Part shown: positions 62,797-64,000 of the stretch, piece after piece
Position numbering within the stretch: the first letter of the stretch is position 1
How the letters are laid out: each line of letters starts with the position of its first letter
Assembly (NCBI GenBank): GCA_031216445.1
Contig: CM062196.1
Location: forward strand, 3,480,001-3,544,000
Reading direction: 5' to 3'
Origin: Lateolabrax maculatus
Lineage: Eukaryota > Chordata > Actinopteri > Acropomatiformes > Lateolabracidae
Length of the DNA stretch: 64,000 bases
The notes under the pieces: model-generated
What the model saw: the letters and a program-made list of their open reading frames with translations, nothing else
What the model was told of the DNA's origin: nothing
Databases searched by the model: none
Program-made: the position numbers and the translations under genes

Positions 62797-64000
62797 GCGA
62801 GCAAGGCAATGAGTTTATGACATTTTCACATACATAAAGACCAAACAGATCTTAATAACACTTGGTATCATTAGAAACTCGCATTGTTAATTTTAACCTC
62901 TAGGCAGTGTTCCCAGTGAATGTGCCGCTTTGTGTCTTTTCTAAAGTATTAATCAGCAGTGCAATTTGCAGCCATTCCCATTAAGCCTTATATGTTAATA
63001 GGAAACATAAAAGAATATAGAGAAAGAAAAGTCCAGGGAAGATAATCAACCTTGCTTGATTTAGGCATTAATTATTCTAATGAAAGCAGGAAATCCACTT
63101 TAAGGTCAAACCGAGCAACCTGCAGATACATTTGGTATTAGAGGCCATACTGTATGTTATTGAGACATTCATCTGAGTGAGTTGGTGTGCCAAATGTTAC
63201 TTTCTAATGACCTTGCCAATGTTATGTTATGTTGGTGCTCTGTTTTAATGAGATTGCCTCATTATGAAGTAGTATTGTATTGTTGGCCATCTGAAAATAG
63301 CAAACAGTCAATTAATTCTCTGTGCATTGCAGTCAGTAATCAGCACAGATAAAGAAAAGATATTGTTGAATTTTAGCAGCCATTTCTTATTTAAGGCTAC
63401 ATTTTAGTTACTTAAAACTTGCAATATCGTGATTTATTTAATGAGAGAAAAAATGGAAAATGATTAGTATATATATCCCCAGGCTTTGTTTTGACTTGTA
63501 TACTTGTGTGCATATGGTCCAAATTTTAATGACCCAACATTTTTCTGCAGTGATAGCGTTCCTTACATTGGTGTTCCTCTGGGGCTTGAATTTTCGGTTC
63601 CAACTTACAAAAGCTGCTGGTAATTTGAATGGTGCAATATCTTTTTGAACAAAAAATGGTTTGTAATATCACTTCAGTGGGGGCTGACATAGTTAGTCCT
63701 GCTGAGTCCCATCTGTTTTGAGCACTACGTTACTCTGTGATTCTGCATGTTACTTTGTGTTGTGATTTGAATAATGCTGTAACGTATGGAGTACGAATGT
63801 CACAGGACTACTGGTTGCTGTGGCGCACCACAGTGCATCTCACAGCCTCTCAAATGTCATCTTTACTCATTTCAGAGGAAATACTAAGGTACCGTAATGT
63901 GTGTGTCTATACCGCTCCATTAAAGAGACTCAAAACTTTCTTTAAAAATCCACATTATGCCACGTCTCTGGGACTTCTTGACTTGTGAACATGAGCATCT

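Larger units (their letters stand above)
55237..64000. other. Gene-free region upstream of the slc19a3-like gene
   Basis: About 8.7 kb with no supported exon on either strand. It must contain the promoter of the slc19a3-like gene near its left edge, but no clear TATA or CpG island is seen. Family B repeats at 60.94-61.32 kb, a hairpin at 59.83 kb and a tetranucleotide repeat at 62.74 kb are listed separately. Several stretches (59.56-59.74, 61.74-61.93, 62.93-63.45 kb) are complex sequence rich in homeodomain-like attaatt or taattgg motifs. Confidence 0.5.

Overview
The window is vertebrate nuclear DNA, most likely from a ray-finned fish of the percomorph (spiny-rayed) group. Coding exons are short, carry GT-AG introns and are separated by long AT-rich non-coding tracts. 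There are many CA/TA microsatellites, and the interspersed repeats are of kinds I recognise from percomorph genomes. There is no sign of bacterial operons, prophage or CRISPR arrays. Nearly all open frames in the window are chance frames; three genes can be supported, all on the minus strand.

(1) 1,556-2,871: a complete five-exon R4-family regulator of G-protein signalling, best called rgs16 (rgs5-like in places), 190 aa, with a compact TATA/CRE/CCAAT promoter just upstream. (2) 17,923-23,877: the four common coding exons of rgs8, 174 aa from the first in-frame Met of the most upstream exon found; one or more 5' exons probably lie further right and were not securely found. The exon lengths 62 and 167 nt are shared by both RGS genes. 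The tandem, same-strand order matches, as I recall it, the RGS16-RGS8 pair of other vertebrates. (3) 46,363-55,236: a five-exon SLC19-family (thiamine transporter 2-like) gene. Its third exon is one base short and therefore carries a frameshift and a premature stop.

Layout: 1-1,050 non-coding; rgs16 with its promoter to about 3,050; a 14-kb spacer with decayed repeats (10.36-10.67, 10.9-11.1, 12.9-13.05, 14.2-14.5 kb) and a 645-bp hAT-like element at 17,049-17,693 that may supply the rgs8 poly(A) signal; rgs8; a repeat-rich 22-kb stretch (24-46 kb) holding a tRNA-derived SINE, a nested MITE, a young pair of inverted repeats and most of the microsatellites; the slc19a3-like gene with repeat-filled introns; and a gene-free right end (55.7-64 kb) with several stretches that look like candidate conserved non-coding elements.

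The two RGS proteins would shut off Gi/Gq signalling by accelerating GTP hydrolysis on G-alpha. The transporter is functionally unrelated. I see no multi-gene novel system. The most notable observations are the frameshift in the transporter, an rgs8 splice donor formed by the first unit of a (GT)n microsatellite, the nearly identical inverted repeat pair, and several long perfect or near-perfect hairpins.
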